Origin: Clostridia bacterium
Lineage (GTDB): Bacteria > Bacillota > Clostridia > Oscillospirales > Acutalibacteraceae
Direction of reading: 5' to 3'
NCBI GenBank assembly: GCA_900755895.1
Contig: CAAEIG010000229.1
Location: 20,307-84,306, forward strand
Length of the DNA stretch: 64,000 nt
Shown: positions 61,652-64,000 of the stretch, piece after piece
Position numbering within the stretch: the stretch's first letter is position 1
How the letters are laid out: the number at the start of each line of letters is the position of its first letter
Notes under the pieces: model-generated
What the model was told of the DNA's origin: nothing
Databases searched by the model: none
What the model saw: only the letters and a program-made list of their open reading frames with translations
Made by a program: the position numbers and the translations under genes

Positions 61652-62509
61652 TTACCAAGTTAAACAAAGTTTATCGTGAACTTCTTCATTTTTCATTTCT
61701 TGTCCAGAATTTTGAAGTCTGTCTATCATAGATTTTCCACAGTCAATGTATATTTCCCGTTCAAATAAATCAGAAGGAGCAACAACAGAAATGTCTTTTT
61801 TCTTTGACTCTCTTGTTCCGTTAATGGAGAGAATAACTTTTACTCCTCGCCCTTTACACTCTCTAATCTTTTTCCACAGCATATCAATATCGAAAGCCTG
61901 TGCTCCATAAATGATGCTTTGACTATGAGTATATGGAGGGTCACAGTAAACAACATCTCCGGCTTTTGCTCTGTCCATAGCCATATCAAAGCTTTCACAC
62001 CTAAACGATGCCTTTTCCAATAAATCGGACCAAATATTTAATCTTTTGGAAAAGGTAGATGGTGCAATGGGTTTATGGGGACCTCGAGGCGTACTCATAT
62101 AACCGTCGGCTTTTCTGAAGCGAATTACACCAGAATAACAAGTGCGGGATAACAAACAAAAATCCAATGCATTGTGATCAGTATTAAAACGGTCTCTGAT
62201 CTGTAAATAACACTCATCCGGACTCTCATAATACTTTGAAATTTCTTTTTCATAATAGTCAGTGAGTTTTGAAGGATCTGCTTTGACTATTTGGAAAATT
62301 TCAATAAGAAACGGGAGAAGGTCGCTACCATACGCATGCTCAAAATGAGGATACATTCGAGATCTATCTGCTTCAAGAAGCTGGGCCATTACAGCACCGC
62401 TACCCAAAAAAGGCTCATAATAATCATTAAATACTTCAGGCATGTATGAAATGATAGTTTCAGCAAAACGTTGCTTATTCCCGATCCATTTTAATAATGC
62501 TGGAACCAC
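61652..62509 (-). CDS. D12-class adenine-N6 DNA methyltransferase
   Basis: A 285-residue enzyme of the Dam/DpnII type: LLKWIGNKQRF start, SAM-binding YEPFLGSGAV (31-40) and catalytic DPPY (190-193). The recognition site is unknown. It is the M component of a likely type II restriction-modification system. The start is GTG at 62509 because GGAGG is just upstream; the GTG at 62518 overlaps that site. It is divergent from the C and R genes with the C-box operators between. Confidence 0.88.
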   Translation of the reverse strand: MVPALLKWIGNKQRFAETIISYMPEVFNDYYEPFLGSGAVMAQLLEADRSRMYPHFEHAYGSDLLPFLIEIFQIVKADPSKLTDYYEKEISKYYESPDECYLQIRDRFNTDHNALDFCLLSRTCYSGVIRFRKADGYMSTPRGPHKPIAPSTFSKRLNIWSDLLEKASFRCESFDMAMDRAKAGDVVYCDPPYTHSQSIIYGAQAFDIDMLWKKIRECKGRGVKVILSINGTRESKKKDISVVAPSDLFEREIYIDCGKSMIDRLQNSGQEMKNEEVHDKLCLTW

Positions 62510-62527
62510 TTCGCACACCTCCGTAGT

Positions 62528-62570
62528 AACTTATAGTCTGTAGACTCAAAGTCTACAGATACATTATAAT
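62528..62570. promoter_or_regulatory. C-box operators and divergent promoters of the R-M system
   Basis: aACTTATAGTC (62528-62538) and GACTCAAAGTC (62543-62553) are two controller-type boxes, placed so that GTCTGTAGAC spans their gap. A longer palindrome has CTGTAGACT (62538-62546) and AGTCTACAG (62550-62558). TATAAT (62565-62570) is the -10 for the C gene; the right box covers its -35 position. A TATAAG-like -10 for the methyltransferase lies in the left box. This is the layout expected for C-protein autoregulation. Confidence 0.85.
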
Positions 62571-62594
62571 AAAGAAATTGGGAGGTGTCAAGCG

Positions 62595-62822
62595 ATGTGC
62601 AAAACGAGCGACATTCTAACAGAGTTTGGATTAGCCATTCGAGAATTACGGCTTGAACGACAAATTTCGCAGGAAGCGCTTGCTGATATTTGTGGTCTGC
62701 ATCGGACATACGTGAGTGATATTGAGTTGGGTAAACGAAACATCTCTCTTGAAAATATTGAAAAAATCGCTAACGCTCTAGGCGTATCAATCGAATTTAT
62801 TTTCGGGAAGGTGAAAAGATAA
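62595..62822 (+). CDS. Restriction-modification controller (C) protein, XRE family
   Basis: A 75-residue helix-turn-helix protein (SQEALADICGLHRTYVSDIELGKRNISLENIEKIANAL), the size and sequence type of R-M controller proteins. It would first activate and later repress its own and the R gene. GGGAGGTG is upstream. The stop overlaps the R start. Confidence 0.9.
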   Translation: MCKTSDILTEFGLAIRELRLERQISQEALADICGLHRTYVSDIELGKRNISLENIEKIANALGVSIEFIFGKVKR

Positions 62823-63682
62823 TGGAGGCATTTGCTGAATTTTCGGATTGCACACCGGCCTTTTGGTCATTGGTTAAGTTTGTATCTGAGACATTAGGCT
62901 ATACTCAGCGTGGTCGTACTCGCGCAGACAGCCGTGTTAAGACTTACTGCCATACGGAATTATATTCATTGTTCAACTCTCATGGACTAAATATTGATGA
63001 TGATACCGTATCATGTATTATTTCTTATTCTCAAAAACGTGCTGCTGTACTTAATGATGTTGTTCAACATAATCTAATGACTGCTGAACAAGCCGAAGTC
63101 GAGTTCTATAGGTTGTATGAGATTGCCGTCCGCAATCATTTCCAATGCAAGCTTCCCATGAATAAGCAATCGGGAGCAATGAAAAAAGTTAACTACTTTT
63201 CTGCTATCATAAACATCTTAACCGAGATGACAATTCGAGAATCAAATCTTTGTCCTGGACAACTTGGTTTTAATGATGATCCTCGGGGTCTTATATACTT
63301 AATGGACGATGCACATCAATTAGCGGGAGCTTCTTCTCGCAGATTTGATGGTGCTTTACCGGGTATAATCAATCCTGTTATGGTCTGGGAGATTAAGGAA
63401 TACTACTATGCAACAACTTTTGGCAGTCGAGTCGCTGATGGTGTTTATGAAACTCAACTTGACGGATTTGAGTTGAATGAAATTTATAATCGAACCGGCC
63501 ATAAGATTAAGCACGTATTTATGGTTGACGCTTACAAAACGTGGTGGGTAGATGGAAAATCTTATCTTTGCAGAATCATTGACGCTCTAAATGCAGGTTT
63601 GGTTGACGAAGCCATTTTCGGAAGAGAAGTTCTAACTCGTTGGCCGATTGTTATCAATTCAGTACTTTTCCATAATTGCTAA
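62822..63682 (+). CDS. Probable type II restriction endonuclease (PD-(D/E)XK fold)
   Basis: A 286-residue protein with a PD-(D/E)XK-like catalytic pattern: Asp177 in RFDGALP, then Glu190-x-Lys192 in VWEIKEYY. The identity rests on this pattern and on its position, overlapping the C gene by 1 nt and adjacent to M. I do not know the specificity. Confidence 0.75.
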   Translation: MEAFAEFSDCTPAFWSLVKFVSETLGYTQRGRTRADSRVKTYCHTELYSLFNSHGLNIDDDTVSCIISYSQKRAAVLNDVVQHNLMTAEQAEVEFYRLYEIAVRNHFQCKLPMNKQSGAMKKVNYFSAIINILTEMTIRESNLCPGQLGFNDDPRGLIYLMDDAHQLAGASSRRFDGALPGIINPVMVWEIKEYYYATTFGSRVADGVYETQLDGFELNEIYNRTGHKIKHVFMVDAYKTWWVDGKSYLCRIIDALNAGLVDEAIFGREVLTRWPIVINSVLFHNC

Positions 63683-63766
63683 ATTACAACTAAAACTGTC
63701 TGCCTATTAAAACTAAAGTATCCTTTTTGTCCTATTCGTTTACCAAAAAGAATACACCTGTGGTTC

Positions 63767-63859
63767 TTGACTAAGGCGCAGAAAAAGCTGCTGGAACGCT
63801 GGTCAAGATTGAGCGAAGATCGGCAGGCCGTTGTATTTGCTTTGATTGATAAGATGTAA
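63767..63859 (+). pseudogene. Remnant of an unknown gene
   Basis: A frame open since about 63700 without a start codon ends with TKAQKKLLERWSRLSEDRQ then AVVFALIDKM and TAA. It looks like the C-terminus of a regulator-type protein whose 5' part is missing. A terminator follows at once. Confidence 0.45.
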
Positions 63860-63860
63860 A

Positions 63861-63911
63861 AAATCCGTCAGAGGCACATCTTGGGGATGCTGCTTCTGGC
63901 GGATTTTCTTT
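63861..63911 (+). terminator. Terminator after the remnant
   Basis: A 12-bp stem (63861-63872 with 63895-63906, one G-U pair) and a T-rich tail. Confidence 0.75.
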
Positions 63912-63915
63912 GCCA

Positions 63916-64000
63916 TCAATCTAACGGAGTTTTCTTTGTTACGGCTTTTAGATATAATTCAGGGTCCCCATTCAAAATCAGTTCGGCATAGGCCAGCGGA
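63916..64000 (-). CDS. Partial gene running off the right edge
   Basis: The minus frame is open from the window edge to a TGA at 63918-63916 and ends AELILNGDPELYLKAVTKK then TPLD. The rest is outside the window. Function unknown. Confidence 0.4.
   Translation of the reverse strand, partial: PLAYAELILNGDPELYLKAVTKKTPLD

Overview
The window looks like a chromosome segment of a GC-rich, anaerobic, low-GC-ancestry Firmicute of the class Clostridia, most plausibly an Oscillospiraceae-type gut bacterium. This is inference from several traits: a T-box-controlled ileS, strong AAGGAGG ribosome binding sites, Rho-independent terminators after most transcription units, an oxygen-independent sulfatase plus radical-SAM maturase, NahK-type amino-sugar metabolism, NADH oxidase and feo iron uptake. 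I see no rRNA, CRISPR array or complete insertion sequence.

Layout. 0-7.8 kb: a Zn/Cd-type P-type ATPase, a complete sugar ABC transporter operon carrying its own ATPase, and a small lipoprotein. 7.9-13.7 kb: sulfatase plus anaerobic sulfatase-maturating enzyme, an MFS transporter, a MalY/PatB-type lyase and two tRNA genes (Pro-CGG, Gln-CTG). 13.7-19.1 kb: one minus-strand cluster of DUF4097 protein, ADP-ribosylglycohydrolase, DUF3841-like protein, glpK, hisH and hisF. 19.1-27.6 kb: a degenerate GHKL-type membrane sensor, nahK, a Gfo/Idh/MocA oxidoreductase, ileS with its T-box, and a kinase-like protein. 27.6-32 kb: an aldolase/dehydratase pair for sugar acids and a ClC transporter. 32-35.1 kb: feoA-feoA-feoB-FeoB-associated protein under three TTAG-N6-CTAA palindromes. 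35-39.7 kb: MFS transporter and larE-larB-larC, which build the nickel-pincer cofactor. LarC carries a long His-rich repeat. 39.7-50.9 kb: GH25 endolysin-like protein, TraX, galE, AraC regulator/esterase/rarA, a purine-type permease with a structured leader, NADH oxidase and an inositol-phosphatase-family enzyme. 50.9-58.7 kb: MoxR-DUF58-DUF4129 cluster, a redox-type HxlR regulator divergent from a flavin reductase, and a GH2 glycosidase with an SGNH esterase. 58.75-63.9 kb: an abruptly AT-rich insertion.

The AT-rich block is the main accessory feature. It holds a PHP-domain/SMC-like ATPase (TrlF-like), a D12-class adenine methyltransferase, a restriction-modification controller (C) protein with matching C-box operators between M and C, and a PD-(D/E)XK-type nuclease overlapping the C gene. 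Together these look like a C-regulated type II restriction-modification system joined to a PHP-ATPase, flanked by gene remnants: a small defence island.

Most transcription units could be delimited by near-consensus -35/-10 promoters with 16-18 bp spacing and by T-tailed hairpins. Several start codons were moved from the longest frame because a promoter element or a Shine-Dalgarno sequence decides the point. Family names come from recalled motifs and overall similarity; no database search was run.
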